Numbered from the stretch's first letter, positions 17,345 through 26,506 are shown. The stretch: 64,000 nt of DNA from Paenibacillus cellulositrophicus (GCF_009363095.1 NZ_CP045295.1:2046001-2110000); one strand, 5' to 3'. Numbers and translations are program-made. Notes: generated by a model from the sequence alone, not told the origin.

Positions 17345-18733
17345 ATGATTAACAAAGAGTCTTACGAGCAAACTTTGGCCCATGTAAGCACCGCTTCGAG
17401 ACCCTCGGAGCTGAAGATTACGGACATCCGCTTCACCGATATCGTCGGGGGGCCTTTTCACAGCAGCCTGATCAAGGTGTATACCAACCAGGGGCTCGTC
17501 GGCTTCGGGGAGGTTCGCGACGGCGCGGACAAAGTATACGCCCTCATGCTGAAGAGCCGTCTGCTCGGCGAAAATCCCTGCAACATCGACAAGCTGTTCC
17601 GGCGGATCAAGCAGTTCGGCGGCCATGCCCGCCAGGGCGGCGGCGTCAGCGGAATCGAGCTCGCCCTGTGGGACCTGGCCGGCAAAGCCTACGGGGTGCC
17701 GGTCTATCAGATGCTTGGCGGCAAATTCCGCGATAAAATCCGCATGTACTGCGATACGGAGGTCGTCGGCAAGGATACCGGCAAGGCGATGGGCGAAGCG
17801 CTGAAGAAACGGATGGACGCCGGCTTCACCTTCCTGAAGATGGATCTCGGCATCGGACAGATCATCAATGAGCCTGGTACGCTGAGCGCCCCGCTCGGCT
17901 TCCTGGAGGAGATGAGGGAAAAATCGAAGCGCCGCTACAATCAGAACTTCGACGGATTGTCGGAAGACGAGCTGCGGGAAATTACGAACCGCCACTACGA
18001 TATCTACAACATCCCCCATCCCTTAACCGGCATTCATGTCACGGAAAAAGGACTCGACATGCTCGAGCAGTACGTCGCGGACGTCCGCTCCGTCATCGGC
18101 TACCAGGTGCCCCTCGCCATCGACCATTTCGGCCATATCGGGCTTCAGGACTGCATCAAGCTGGGCCGGCGCATCGACAAGTTCAACCTGGCCTGGATGG
18201 AAGACATGATTCCTTGGCAGTACACACAGCAGTACGCCCAACTGTCCCGGGCCGTCACCACTCCGATCTGCACGGGCGAGGACATCTATTTGAAGGAGAA
18301 TTTCAAGCCACTGCTCGAAGCGGGCGGCGTCTCCGTTATCCATCCCGACGTCCTGACTACCGGCGGCATTCTGGAGACGAAGAAAATCGGCGACATGGCC
18401 CAGGACTACGGCGTCGCCATGGCGATCCATATGGCGGAGAGTCCGATCGCCTGCCTTGCGGCCGCCCATGTCGCCGCCGCGACCGAAAACTTCCTTGCGC
18501 TCGAATACCATTCCTGCGAGGTAGATTGGTGGGATGACATCGTTATCGGCAGCAGGCTGCCAGATAAACTCGTCCAGAACGGGTACATCTCGCTGACGGA
18601 CGCGCCCGGTCTCGGCATCGACGATCTGAACGACGAGGTGCTGGAAGAACATGTCCACCCGGAAATCGGCGGGATCTGGGAGTCCACCGACCAGTGGAAC
18701 AAGTTTTATTCCAACGACCGGCTGTGGAGCTGA
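17345..18733 (+). CDS. Mandelate racemase/enolase-superfamily sugar-acid dehydratase
   Basis: A 462-residue enolase-superfamily protein. The capping domain (about 25-140) is followed by a barrel with metal-ligand segments AIDHFGH, WMEDMIP and CTGEDIY, the conserved HPDVLTTGG, and AIHMAESP near the C-terminus. At 462 residues it exceeds the usual roughly 400, partly through an insertion around EEMREKSKRRYNQ. Members of this group usually dehydrate aldonic or uronic acids to 2-keto-3-deoxy acids. AGGGGGAGTG precedes the start. It is the third gene of the operon and is followed by a strong terminator. Confidence 0.88.
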   Translation: MINKESYEQTLAHVSTASRPSELKITDIRFTDIVGGPFHSSLIKVYTNQGLVGFGEVRDGADKVYALMLKSRLLGENPCNIDKLFRRIKQFGGHARQGGGVSGIELALWDLAGKAYGVPVYQMLGGKFRDKIRMYCDTEVVGKDTGKAMGEALKKRMDAGFTFLKMDLGIGQIINEPGTLSAPLGFLEEMREKSKRRYNQNFDGLSEDELREITNRHYDIYNIPHPLTGIHVTEKGLDMLEQYVADVRSVIGYQVPLAIDHFGHIGLQDCIKLGRRIDKFNLAWMEDMIPWQYTQQYAQLSRAVTTPICTGEDIYLKENFKPLLEAGGVSVIHPDVLTTGGILETKKIGDMAQDYGVAMAIHMAESPIACLAAAHVAAATENFLALEYHSCEVDWWDDIVIGSRLPDKLVQNGYISLTDAPGLGIDDLNDEVLEEHVHPEIGGIWESTDQWNKFYSNDRLWS

Positions 18734-18750
18734 CGGCTGGCGGCAATACG

Positions 18751-18791
18751 AACCACCCGCACAGAGGAACGATGTGCGGGTGGTTTTTTCT
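18751..18791 (+). terminator. Intrinsic terminator after the dehydratase operon
   Basis: AACCACCCGCAC (18751-18762) pairs exactly with GTGCGGGTGGTT (18774-18785), followed by T6. Confidence 0.9.
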
Positions 18792-18894
18792 CGTATGGAT
18801 GACGACAGGTAGACGCGTGAAAGGACGCTGATCTCCGACCTCCCTTTCTTTTGATCCCCCTTTGTCGACGAAAGGCATGCCTCGTCAAAACGAA

Positions 18895-18923
18895 AAGGTA
18901 CGGATCGGAGGGATCCGTACCTT
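18895..18923 (-). terminator. Terminator for the mannonate dehydratase transcript
   Basis: GGTACGGATC pairs with GATCCGTACC; reading leftward the stem is followed by TTTTCG. It lies 38 bp beyond the stop of the leftward gene. Confidence 0.65.
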
Positions 18924-18961
18924 GATAATTATTGATCTTTCTGTTTGGAAATGAACGAGGC

Positions 18962-19945
18962 TTAAGACGTCACCGAAGCCCGGCTCATCTTGGCCGCCGC
19001 TTCCATCAGTCCGGTGATATAGCCGACGCCGTACAGGCGGCCGAGCAGCTCATATCCCGGGTTCGTATTGTCCTCGCCTTCCATCGTCGGGACATGGTCC
19101 GGTCTCGCCGGCCCGTCGAAGCCGACCTCGTAGTAAGTCTTCATCGCTTCGAGCATATCCGTCTTGCCGTCGTCGTGGAAGGTCTCCTCGAACTTCTCCG
19201 GCGTGCCCTTCACGTCGCGGAAGTGGACGAAGAACAGCTTCTTCTGGCCGGCGAACTGGCGGATGACCGCCGGAATGTCCTCGCCCGCCGTCGCCAGCGT
19301 TCCTTGGCACATCGTCATGCCGCTGTATGCGCTCGGCACCAGATCGATCGCCCGCTGCAGCGCGGCCGCGCTCGTCAGAATCCGCGACACGCCGCGGATC
19401 GGCGAGATCGGCGGATCGTCCGGATGGAGCGCCAGCTTCACCTGCGCGGATTCGGCGACGGGCACGATTTTTTCCAGGAAATAGTGCAGGTTCTCCCACA
19501 GCTGCGCCTCGGTGACGATGCCGGCCTCCGTCAGCGGGGCATCCGCCATCAGGTTGTGGTCATAGCTTGATACGAGCGCCCCGCCACGCGTGCGGGTTGT
19601 CGTCGAGGTGCGGAACCAGTTAAACTGCGCCATGAAGTTGTAGCAGAGCACAGGAATGCCGGCGGCGCCCATGTTGACGATGAACTGCTGAAAAATCTCG
19701 ATCTCCTCGTCGCGGCCGGGCGTCCCGAGCTTGATGTTGTTGCTCGGCGGCATCGATTCGATGACGGACAGCGTCAGTCCGAAGTCGGCATACCGCTGCT
19801 TCATTCGGATCAGCGGCATCAGATCCCATGGCTTCTCCGACTTCTCTTCCCACGGAAGGCCGCCAACCGCATAGTTCACGTTCATCTGCTTCGCCAAATG
19901 CCACAGCCGGTTCGGCTGCGAAGAGAAAAATTCTGCCAGTTGCAT
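18962..19945 (-). CDS. Mannonate dehydratase-family protein (UxuA-like)
   Basis: A 327-residue xylose-isomerase-like barrel resembling mannonate dehydratase UxuA, which makes 2-keto-3-deoxygluconate from D-mannonate. Recognisable segments are VLCYNFMAQFNWFRT, KLALHPDDPP, VPSAYSGMTMCQGT and LFFVHFRDVKGT, with the metal-binding His and Cys of the family. I start at ATG 19945 after AAGAGGTG. It is shorter than typical UxuA (about 350-390), so it may act on a related sugar acid. It is convergent with the SDR-dehydratase operon and about 220 bp downstream of the importer operon in the same direction, so it may belong to that regulon. Confidence 0.8.
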   Translation of the reverse strand: MQLAEFFSSQPNRLWHLAKQMNVNYAVGGLPWEEKSEKPWDLMPLIRMKQRYADFGLTLSVIESMPPSNNIKLGTPGRDEEIEIFQQFIVNMGAAGIPVLCYNFMAQFNWFRTSTTTRTRGGALVSSYDHNLMADAPLTEAGIVTEAQLWENLHYFLEKIVPVAESAQVKLALHPDDPPISPIRGVSRILTSAAALQRAIDLVPSAYSGMTMCQGTLATAGEDIPAVIRQFAGQKKLFFVHFRDVKGTPEKFEETFHDDGKTDMLEAMKTYYEVGFDGPARPDHVPTMEGEDNTNPGYELLGRLYGVGYITGLMEAAAKMSRASVTS

Positions 19946-20171
19946 AGAAATGAGCACCTCTTTCTCATTAGCTTATTCATAAAAATTAGGATATCAATTC
20001 AGGATAACAGCAGCACCGTCTCACGAACAGAGAAGCTTTTTCACGCGGTGTCCCCGCCGATTGATATTGCACCGCCCCGTGCTGCTTCCGGTTTAACGGA
20101 ACATTAGGAAGATTCGTCACAGGGGTCGCCTTTCGGGAGCTCCATTTCCCGAAAGGCGCTAATTCCTCAGT

Positions 20172-21449
20172 TCAGCTCCCTGCTTTGGCTGCCAGCTCCT
20201 TGCCGAGCTTGTCGATCTTGTCGAAGGCCTGCTCCAGGCTCTGTTGGCCGAACGTGACCGCGTCCATCTCTTTCTTGTAGGCGTCCACCCATTCCGTGAA
20301 TCCGGGAGCCGGCGAGTAGAACGGCAGCGCTTTGTCGACGGACTGATCGTAAATTTCCTTGCCGAGCTTATCCTTCGCTTCCAAATTCGGCTCGAGCTCC
20401 TTGTAAATTTCCGGGTTGATCGGAATGCCGCGGGTCAGTCCGAGTGTTTTTCCCGCATCCTTATCCGTCACGAACCATTTGACGAAATTTTTTGCCTCTT
20501 CCTTGTTCTTCGAATTGGCGCTGACACTAAGGAAAATAGTCGACTGTGCCCAGCCCCCGCCGGCCGGACCGGTCGGCATATTGACGACACCCACTTTGCC
20601 CGGCATCAGCTGCTCCAGCGCGCTGACCGAGCCGGTTGTCGCTCCCCGGGTCATGACGACGCCGGAAGCCATCGGGTCCGCCTGCGGGTCGTTCTCCAGG
20701 AACGATGCCGCCTGGTCCGCCGGAGGCACAATTTTGTCCTTACGGAACTGTTCATAGGTTTGGTAGAACTTCATGAACAGGTCTTTATCCAGCGTGAACG
20801 TCTTGCCTCCGTCAGCCATGATCGGCGGCTTGCCCATCGCCGTCTGGTAGTAGTTGAAGCCGTCCCATGTCGTCGTGTCGCCGATCGGATACTTGCCTTC
20901 CGGCAGTTTGGCGCGGGCGTCCTTCGCCCATTGGAAATACTCGTCGTACGTCCAGTCTTTATGCGGCAGCGGGATGCCGTATTTCGCCAGATCCTCCTTG
21001 TTGAAGGCGATGCCCTGCGCGTTCTGGCTGAGCGGAATGCCGTACAGCTTGCCGCCGATCTTCAAATTCTCGAGGACGCCGGGATCCACGATGCCGGTCA
21101 GGTCGATATCGGACAAATCCTCCAGCTGCCCCCGGCTAACGTACTCCTGCAAATAGGCGGCGTCCATCTGAAGGACATCGGTAATCGATTTCGATGCCGC
21201 CAGTGTCGGCAGCTTTTGCCAGTAGGCGTCCCAAGCCATGTATTCCGGCTTGAATTTTACGTCCGGATGCTGCTGCGTGTACAAGTCCAGCGCTTTTTTG
21301 GTCGCTTCGTGCCGTTCGTCTGGTCCCCACCACATGATGCTCAGCGTCTTTCCGCTGCCGCTTCCTTTTCCGCCGCCGCTGCAGGCCGTGATCGCGAGGA
21401 GCAGCGCCAGCAGGAGAGAGACAAGGCTCATTCGTCTCATGTTCATCAT
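20172..21449 (-). CDS. ABC sugar importer, substrate-binding lipoprotein (MsmE-like)
   Basis: A 425-residue extracellular solute-binding protein of family 1. It has a lipoprotein signal, with a hydrophobic helix ending in LLAITACSGGG; the cysteine is the lipidation site. Motifs include SIMWWGPDERHEATKKALD and EAKNFVKWFVTDKDAG. AAAGGGG precedes the start. It follows two permease genes (22338-23303 and 21514-22341) in the same direction. No ATPase gene lies in the cluster; such importers commonly share a MsmK-type ATPase encoded elsewhere. The ligand is probably a sugar or oligosaccharide tied to the neighbouring uronate-type enzymes. Confidence 0.92.
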   Translation of the reverse strand: MMNMRRMSLVSLLLALLLAITACSGGGKGSGSGKTLSIMWWGPDERHEATKKALDLYTQQHPDVKFKPEYMAWDAYWQKLPTLAASKSITDVLQMDAAYLQEYVSRGQLEDLSDIDLTGIVDPGVLENLKIGGKLYGIPLSQNAQGIAFNKEDLAKYGIPLPHKDWTYDEYFQWAKDARAKLPEGKYPIGDTTTWDGFNYYQTAMGKPPIMADGGKTFTLDKDLFMKFYQTYEQFRKDKIVPPADQAASFLENDPQADPMASGVVMTRGATTGSVSALEQLMPGKVGVVNMPTGPAGGGWAQSTIFLSVSANSKNKEEAKNFVKWFVTDKDAGKTLGLTRGIPINPEIYKELEPNLEAKDKLGKEIYDQSVDKALPFYSPAPGFTEWVDAYKKEMDAVTFGQQSLEQAFDKIDKLGKELAAKAGS

Positions 21450-21513
21450 CTTCCGTTTCCCCTTTCGTTTTATATCAGCTATTTTTTTCGTGGAATCTTA
21501 TTACGCAGCCAAG

Positions 21514-22341
21514 CTACCCTTTGAGGCCGGTCGTCGCAATCCCCTCGACAAAATGCTTTTGCGCAAACAAAAAGATAAGCATGGACGGGAGGACGGACAA
21601 CAGCGACATGGCGAGCAGCTGTCCCCATTGGATATCGAACTGGTCGATGAACATCCGCAGCGCCAGGCCGACCGTGAACTTTTCGACCGAGCTGATGTAC
21701 AGCACCTGCGCAAAGAAATCGTCCCAGCTCCAGATAAAGGTAAATATCGCGACCGTCATGAGCGCCGGCTTGATCAGCGGGAAAATGATCCGGAGGAAGA
21801 TGCCGTACACTGACGCGCCGTCGATTTTCGCCGCCTCGTCGAGGTCCCGGGGAATGCCCCGGATAAACTGGACCAGCAGGAAGATGAAGAACGCTCCTCC
21901 GCCGAAAAAATGCGGCAGCACCAGCGGCACGTAGCTGTCCACAAAGCCCAGCTTGTTAAAGAGGATATACTGCGGAACGATCGTTACCTGTCCAGGCAGC
22001 ATCATCGTCAGCAGCAGGATGGAAAACCAGAAGCCCCGCAGCTTGAAGCTCAGCCGGCCGAAGCCGTAAGCGACGATGGCGGCGGTCAGCACCCCGCCGA
22101 AGACGTTGCCGACCTCCATCAGAAGCGAATTGCCGAAGAAGTGGGCGAACGTGTACTCGCTGGAGAAATGCCAGCCTTTGCTGTAATTTTCCCACATCGG
22201 CGTCTTGGGCCAGATCGTCGGCAGGCTGAGCTCTTCGGTCTTTTTCAGGGAGGCGCCGACCCACCAGATGACCGGGTACAGCATAAGAAGCGAGAACAAG
22301 GAGAGAAACAGATGATTCGTTACCTTGGACTTCAGCTTCAC
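21514..22341 (-). CDS. ABC sugar importer permease (MalG/MsmG-like)
   Basis: A 275-residue permease with six membrane helices. The EAA loop that contacts the ATPase is visible as DLDEAAKIDGASVYGIFLRI. The sequence ends in the typical IATTGLKG. The start is GTG at 22341, overlapping the TGA of the upstream permease (GTGA), with GGAGGGGG as ribosome site, so the two are translationally coupled. It forms a heterodimer with the other permease. Confidence 0.92.
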   Translation of the reverse strand: MKLKSKVTNHLFLSLFSLLMLYPVIWWVGASLKKTEELSLPTIWPKTPMWENYSKGWHFSSEYTFAHFFGNSLLMEVGNVFGGVLTAAIVAYGFGRLSFKLRGFWFSILLLTMMLPGQVTIVPQYILFNKLGFVDSYVPLVLPHFFGGGAFFIFLLVQFIRGIPRDLDEAAKIDGASVYGIFLRIIFPLIKPALMTVAIFTFIWSWDDFFAQVLYISSVEKFTVGLALRMFIDQFDIQWGQLLAMSLLSVLPSMLIFLFAQKHFVEGIATTGLKG

Positions 22342-23303
22342 TTCGTTCCCCCTCCTTCCGATTCGTAGAATACCCAGTAGCGGGATGCGGCGAAGTTCAC
22401 GATGGTCAGGAGTGCGACAATGGCGAGCAGGATCCAGGCCAGCGCCGAGGCATATCCCATCTGGTAATGCTTGAACGCCTTCTCGTATAAATACAAGGCA
22501 TACACGTAAGTGGAGTTGACCGGACCGCCCTTCGTGATGATAAATGCGGAGGTAAAGGTCTGGAAGGAGCCGATGACGCCGAGGATCAGGTTAAAAAACA
22601 TAACGGGAGACAGCATCGGCAGCGTAATGCTGATGAACCGGCGGATCTTCGCGGCGCCGTCCACGGCTGCGGATTCGTACAGCTCCTGCGGGATCTGCTT
22701 CAGGCCGGCCAGGAAGATGACCATCGTCGAGCCAAACTGCCAGGTGTTCAGGAGAATGAGCGTGCCAAGCGAAGTGTCGGGATTGGAAATCCACCCTACG
22801 CCCTGGATGCCGAACCAAGCGAGCACCTGGTTGATATAGCCGTCGAGGCCAAACATGTTGCGCCACAGGGCTGCCACCGCAATGCTTCCGCCGATCAGCG
22901 AAGGAAAATAGATGGCCGTCCGGTACAAGTTCATGCCCTTTAACTTCTGGTTCAGCGCCATAGCCACGAGGAGCGAGAAGAACAGCTTCAGCGGCACGGA
23001 GAACAGGACGAACAAAAAGGTGACGCTAAGCGATTTGGTAAAGGTCGAATCATTCGTAAAAATGTTGACGTAGTTTTCGGTTCCGACCCAGACGGGGTCT
23101 TCCAGCAGCGAGTAGTCGGTAAAGGACAAATAAAACGATTGGGCGATAGGCCACAGCGTAAGCAGCAAAAAGCCGATGAGCCACGGGGAAATAAAGATGT
23201 AACCCGCCAAATGGGTGTCCCCGGTCTTTGCGCGCTTTCGGACGGCGCGTCGGGTCTTTTCCGCTTCGGCTGTCGTTTTCGTTTCTGCAACCATCCTTTT
23301 CAT
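22338..23303 (-). CDS. ABC sugar importer permease (MalF/MsmF-like)
   Basis: A 321-residue permease with a basic cytosolic N-terminus (KTRRAVRKRAKTG) and six membrane helices. It has an EAA-type loop (ELYESAAVDGAAKIRRFISI). It is the first gene of the three-gene importer operon. The ATG at 23303 lies close to GGGGAGGAA, so the in-frame ATG three codons later is a possible true start. A cre-like site lies 55 bp upstream, which suggests carbon catabolite repression. Confidence 0.92.
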   Translation of the reverse strand: MKRMVAETKTTAEAEKTRRAVRKRAKTGDTHLAGYIFISPWLIGFLLLTLWPIAQSFYLSFTDYSLLEDPVWVGTENYVNIFTNDSTFTKSLSVTFLFVLFSVPLKLFFSLLVAMALNQKLKGMNLYRTAIYFPSLIGGSIAVAALWRNMFGLDGYINQVLAWFGIQGVGWISNPDTSLGTLILLNTWQFGSTMVIFLAGLKQIPQELYESAAVDGAAKIRRFISITLPMLSPVMFFNLILGVIGSFQTFTSAFIITKGGPVNSTYVYALYLYEKAFKHYQMGYASALAWILLAIVALLTIVNFAASRYWVFYESEGGGTK

Positions 23304-23357
23304 TTCCTCCCCTCTTGCATTCCATCATCATAAAAATGATTGTAGTACTACTTTATT

Positions 23358-23372
23358 CGAAAGCGGTTTCAT
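23358..23372 (-). promoter_or_regulatory. cre-like catabolite repression site of the sugar importer
   Basis: On the minus strand ATGAAACCGCTTTCG fits the CcpA consensus WTGNAANCGNWNNCW in all but the last base. It lies 55 bp before the importer operon, beside a TACAAT that could be its -10 box. Confidence 0.55.
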
Positions 23373-23483
23373 GATTAAAGGCGACGATTTTACGATAATG
23401 TTTGTTTTTTTAAAATCCGTCTGCCTCTCCCCCCGCTCCTTCAACTTCAGATGGTAAAAACGAGATATGCTCCGAAACGCCAT

Positions 23484-23690
23484 TAACTTTCGATGTACAT
23501 TTCAATGGTGTTGGGTTACTTATAACGACAAAACTTAGGTTAGTATCGTTCCAGGAGTTAGTTCACTTATAACGAACAAAACTTTCGATGTGTATCGTTC
23601 CAGGAATTTGTTCACTTATAACGAACAAAACTTTAGATTTGTCGTTCCAGGAGTTTGTTCACTGACAACGAACAGATTGCGATTTTGTCT
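23484..23690. repeat. Imperfect tandem repeat, 47-49 bp unit, about four copies
   Basis: The landmark ACTTATAACG recurs at 23518, 23565 and 23614, and as ACTGACAACG at 23661. CGTTCCAGGA recurs at 23547, 23596 and 23643. A more decayed copy precedes them from about 23484. The copies follow each other with no spacer, so this is a minisatellite and not a CRISPR array. No coding or promoter function is evident. Confidence 0.85.
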
Positions 23691-23914
23691 TTCAAAAGGT
23701 GGACAAACGCAACCTATCTTTACTCTCAATCTTCCTCCCATATATAGGTTGGAATCTAGATGTTAATACAAGATGTAGAGACATCTGCATTTTAGCCGCC
23801 CGTAGAAGTATATAGTGTCGTGTCCATCTTTTATAAAACAAAACAAGAATATGTCCATTGGATAAGGACAGAAAGTGTACGAAAGCTTAATCAAAATGGA
23901 CAGTGGGGAGAAAA

Positions 23915-24178
23915 GACCGATTGATTTGAGATGTGCGGAGTGCCGGGGAGCAGTTGATTGGTTTAAGATCTGGAAAATGTCATAGATAAGCCGTTTGGTT
24001 TGAGATCTGGAGTGTGTCATAGAAAGGCAGTTTGGCTTGAGGTCTGGAGAGTGTCATAGAAAAGCCGCTTGGTTTGAGATCTGGAGAGTGCCATAGAAAG
24101 GCTGTTTGGTTTGAGATCTGGAGTGTGTCATAGATAAGCCGTTTGGTTTGAGATCTGAAGAGTGTCATAGAGAAGCTG
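23915..24178. repeat. 37-bp tandem repeat, seven copies
   Basis: The landmark TTTGAGATCTGG or a one- to three-base variant starts at 23925, 23962, 23999, 24036, 24073, 24110 and 24147, exactly 37 bp apart each time. Within the unit follow AGTGTCATAG and AGCCGTTTGG. The period is not a multiple of three, so the short frames that cross it are not genes. An eighth, decayed copy may lie before 23915. Copies differ by a few substitutions but no indels, which suggests recent expansion or selection for spacing. Confidence 0.9.
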
Positions 24179-24181
24179 TGC

Positions 24182-24229
24182 GATGATCGAATGGATCAGC
24201 TCTGCTGAAAATTTATAAATTCGATCATC
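24182..24229. promoter_or_regulatory. Inverted repeat upstream of the RraA-like gene
   Basis: GATGATCGAAT (24182-24192) is an exact inverted copy of ATTCGATCATC (24219-24229), with 26 bp between. It lies about 95 bp before the RraA-like gene and just after the 37-bp repeats. It could be a two-site operator or an RNA stem; there is no T run, so it is not a terminator. Confidence 0.4.
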
Positions 24230-24324
24230 TAAAGAAAGTCGCATCGACAAAACGGAATCGGTCCTTAACAATGGAATCAAGCACTAGGTTCGAAAGCATC
24301 CATTGATCGAGGAGGGATTTTGGA

Positions 24325-25230
24325 ATGAAATTTGACAATCCGGAAGATATCATTCAGTTGACGCCGCAGTGGAAGGGCGAGCGGTTCGAGAACGGACGGC
24401 CGAAGGTGCCCGAAGACGTGCTGAGAAGAATCCGCAAAATTACACTGGAAGAAGCGTGGGGGCCGCTCTGGCACCGGGGTTACAAATTCCAGTTTGAAGG
24501 CGCCTTCAAAATCGTGCATCCCGACCAGGTCATGGTGGGACGCGCGGTCACCGCGGTCATGGTACCGCAGCGGCCGGATCTGCACGAGACGCTGCTGAAC
24601 TACGGTCATGAACAGGAAGGCCGCAGCGGCTTCTTCAACCAGTGGGTGATCGATTCCCTGGTTGAAGATGACGTCGTCGTGGTCGATATGTTCGACAAGG
24701 TCCACCTCGGCACCTATGTCGGCGGCAACCTCTCGACGGCCATCTCCACCCGCACAAAGCGCGGCGGAGCCGTGATCTGGGGCGGCATCCGCGACAATCA
24801 GCAGGTGTCCGAAATCAAGAACATCAACATCTATTACCGCGGAAGCGACCCGACGGCCATCGGTGAAGTCACCATGGTGGGCATGAACGTGCCGACCCGG
24901 ATCGGCAAGGCGATCTGCCTGCCGGGCGACGTGGTGCTGGGCACGCCGGCCGGCGTCATCTTCATCCCTCCCCATCTGGCCGAGCTGACGGCCGTGCAGG
25001 CGGAGAAATCGCAGGTGCGGGACATCTTTGGCTTCGTCCGGCTCAAAGAAGGCGTCTATTCCACTGCGCAGATCGACGCCTCCTGGACAACAGCGCTGTG
25101 GGAGGACTTCACCCAGTGGTTTGAGAGCGACGATGCTGCCGCCGAGTATCGGCATCTGACCTGGGAGACCGAGCTTGAGGAAGCCCGAAAAAACGAGCTC
25201 GACGGTCCGAGGAACGACGTTCGGCTGTAA
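24325..25230 (+). CDS. RraA-family protein (HMG/CHA aldolase-like)
   Basis: A 301-residue protein built around the RraA fold (about 50-230). The family hallmark GGIRDNQQV carries the Arg-Asp pair that binds substrate and metal in the 4-hydroxy-4-methyl-2-oxoglutarate aldolases. It is longer than simple RraA proteins (about 160-230), with extra N- and C-terminal segments, the latter acidic. GAGGAGGGA precedes ATG. Beside sugar-acid genes an aldolase or decarboxylase role on a keto acid is likelier than RNase E inhibition, since Bacillota lack the E. coli target. Exact reaction unknown. Confidence 0.8.
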   Translation: MKFDNPEDIIQLTPQWKGERFENGRPKVPEDVLRRIRKITLEEAWGPLWHRGYKFQFEGAFKIVHPDQVMVGRAVTAVMVPQRPDLHETLLNYGHEQEGRSGFFNQWVIDSLVEDDVVVVDMFDKVHLGTYVGGNLSTAISTRTKRGGAVIWGGIRDNQQVSEIKNINIYYRGSDPTAIGEVTMVGMNVPTRIGKAICLPGDVVLGTPAGVIFIPPHLAELTAVQAEKSQVRDIFGFVRLKEGVYSTAQIDASWTTALWEDFTQWFESDDAAAEYRHLTWETELEEARKNELDGPRNDVRL

Positions 25231-25250
25231 CGGGTTTACACAACAAGAAG

Positions 25251-25285
25251 AAAGGAAGCGGGCTGAATGGCCTGCTTCCTTTTTT
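25251..25285. terminator. Intrinsic terminator between convergent RraA-like and AraC genes
   Basis: GGAAGCGGGC pairs with GGCCTGCTTCC around a short loop, followed by T6 on the plus strand. On the minus strand it overlaps the region just past the AraC stop. Confidence 0.75.
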
Positions 25286-25291
25286 CGCTGC

Positions 25292-26461
25292 CTATTTGCA
25301 GATCGACTCCCGGTACTCGCTGGGGGAGACACCGACCTTCTTTTTAAAAATTTGGCTGAAATAGCGGGAATCCTGGTATCCGACCTTTTCGGCAACTTCA
25401 TAGTTTTTGTAATGGGTGGTCCGCAGCATATCCTTGGCCTTGTCGATCCGGATTTCGGTCAGGTGCTCAATGAACGTCTTGCCGGTGTTCGTCTTGAAGA
25501 GCAGGCTCAAATAAGTCGGCGTAATAAACACCTTCTGCGCGACACTCTGCAGCGAAGCATACTGGCATTCCTGCTCCATGTAATGGATGGTCTTTTTAAT
25601 AAGACTGCGGTGGCTCTCTTTGAGCGTGGGTGAAAAGACTTCCCACAGGCCGGTCAGAAACCGGGTGACGTAGCGCTTCAGTTCATCCAGCGTGCCGATC
25701 TTCACCAGCGAGGTCGCTTCAAACGGCTTGTAAGCGCCTCCATTCCCTTCGTCGGCAATCACCCTTTTTTCGATACCGACCAGCATCCGGATTGTCAGCT
25801 CATACATGCTTGTCACGTCGATCGGGCCTTTCTCCAGCAGCGCGGCATAAAACTGGTCCACCGCTTCTGCGATTTCCGCCTCCGTGGCGGCCGAGCGGAA
25901 GCTGGCGTACAGCTTTCTCTCCTTCTCGGCCGGGTAGCGTCCGACCGGCTCCATCCGGCGGATTTCGCTGTAATGGATGATCTGGCCCGTCCCGCGGTAA
26001 AACTTGTTATTCAGTGCAGCCGAAGCCTGCCGGTAAGAGAGATGGATGTCGCTCAAGTGGCTGCATGGCTTACCTACTCCAATGTTCACCGGATGGGGGA
26101 ACCGCTGTTGAAGCATCGCTTGCACCCGGACCAACACCTCTTTGGAAACCCAGGAGAACAGCAGTCCGATCCTCCCTTCCTCGTCCAGAAAGACGACGCT
26201 CCCTTCCGGCACACGCTCCTGAAGATCGGCGCGCATGTTCTCAAGATATGCCAAGCGGTCATGCTCATGGTCATAAGGAGCGGTTGGCTCCAATAACGCA
26301 ATGGCGGGAAACGTATAGTACGGGTTCAGGCGAAGCCGGGACAGGCTTTCCTTCAGTTCCCCCTTCATATTCGCTTTGCCGGAAATGAGGTGCCTTAGCA
26401 GGCGGTCCCTCATCCAAGTCATAACATCCTGGTCATCGAACAAGAAACGTTCATTTAACAT
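25292..26461 (-). CDS. AraC-family transcriptional regulator
   Basis: A 389-residue regulator. The last roughly 100 residues are the double helix-turn-helix of the AraC family (SLQSVAQKVFITPTYLSLLF and later EVAEKVGYQDSRYFSQIFKK). The central part (about 55-160) resembles the cyclase-like domain found in YesN-type response regulators, but no phospho-receiver domain precedes it. Lack of a receiver suggests direct sensing of a metabolite. Its position at the edge of the sugar-acid island points to local control of importer and catabolic genes. Confidence 0.88.
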   Translation of the reverse strand: MLNERFLFDDQDVMTWMRDRLLRHLISGKANMKGELKESLSRLRLNPYYTFPAIALLEPTAPYDHEHDRLAYLENMRADLQERVPEGSVVFLDEEGRIGLLFSWVSKEVLVRVQAMLQQRFPHPVNIGVGKPCSHLSDIHLSYRQASAALNNKFYRGTGQIIHYSEIRRMEPVGRYPAEKERKLYASFRSAATEAEIAEAVDQFYAALLEKGPIDVTSMYELTIRMLVGIEKRVIADEGNGGAYKPFEATSLVKIGTLDELKRYVTRFLTGLWEVFSPTLKESHRSLIKKTIHYMEQECQYASLQSVAQKVFITPTYLSLLFKTNTGKTFIEHLTEIRIDKAKDMLRTTHYKNYEVAEKVGYQDSRYFSQIFKKKVGVSPSEYRESICK

Positions 26462-26506
26462 GCTTCATTTCCCCTTTGTGAAGGATAACGAACGAGAGGC
26501 ATGGTT

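Noticed and set aside
23763..24168. Short minus-strand frames across the 37-bp repeats
   Set aside because: The repeat period is not a multiple of three and the frames have no ribosome sites; they are by-products of the repeat.
23484..24178. CRISPR array
   Set aside because: Repeats are directly tandem with no unique spacers, units are 37 and 47-49 bp, and no cas gene is present.
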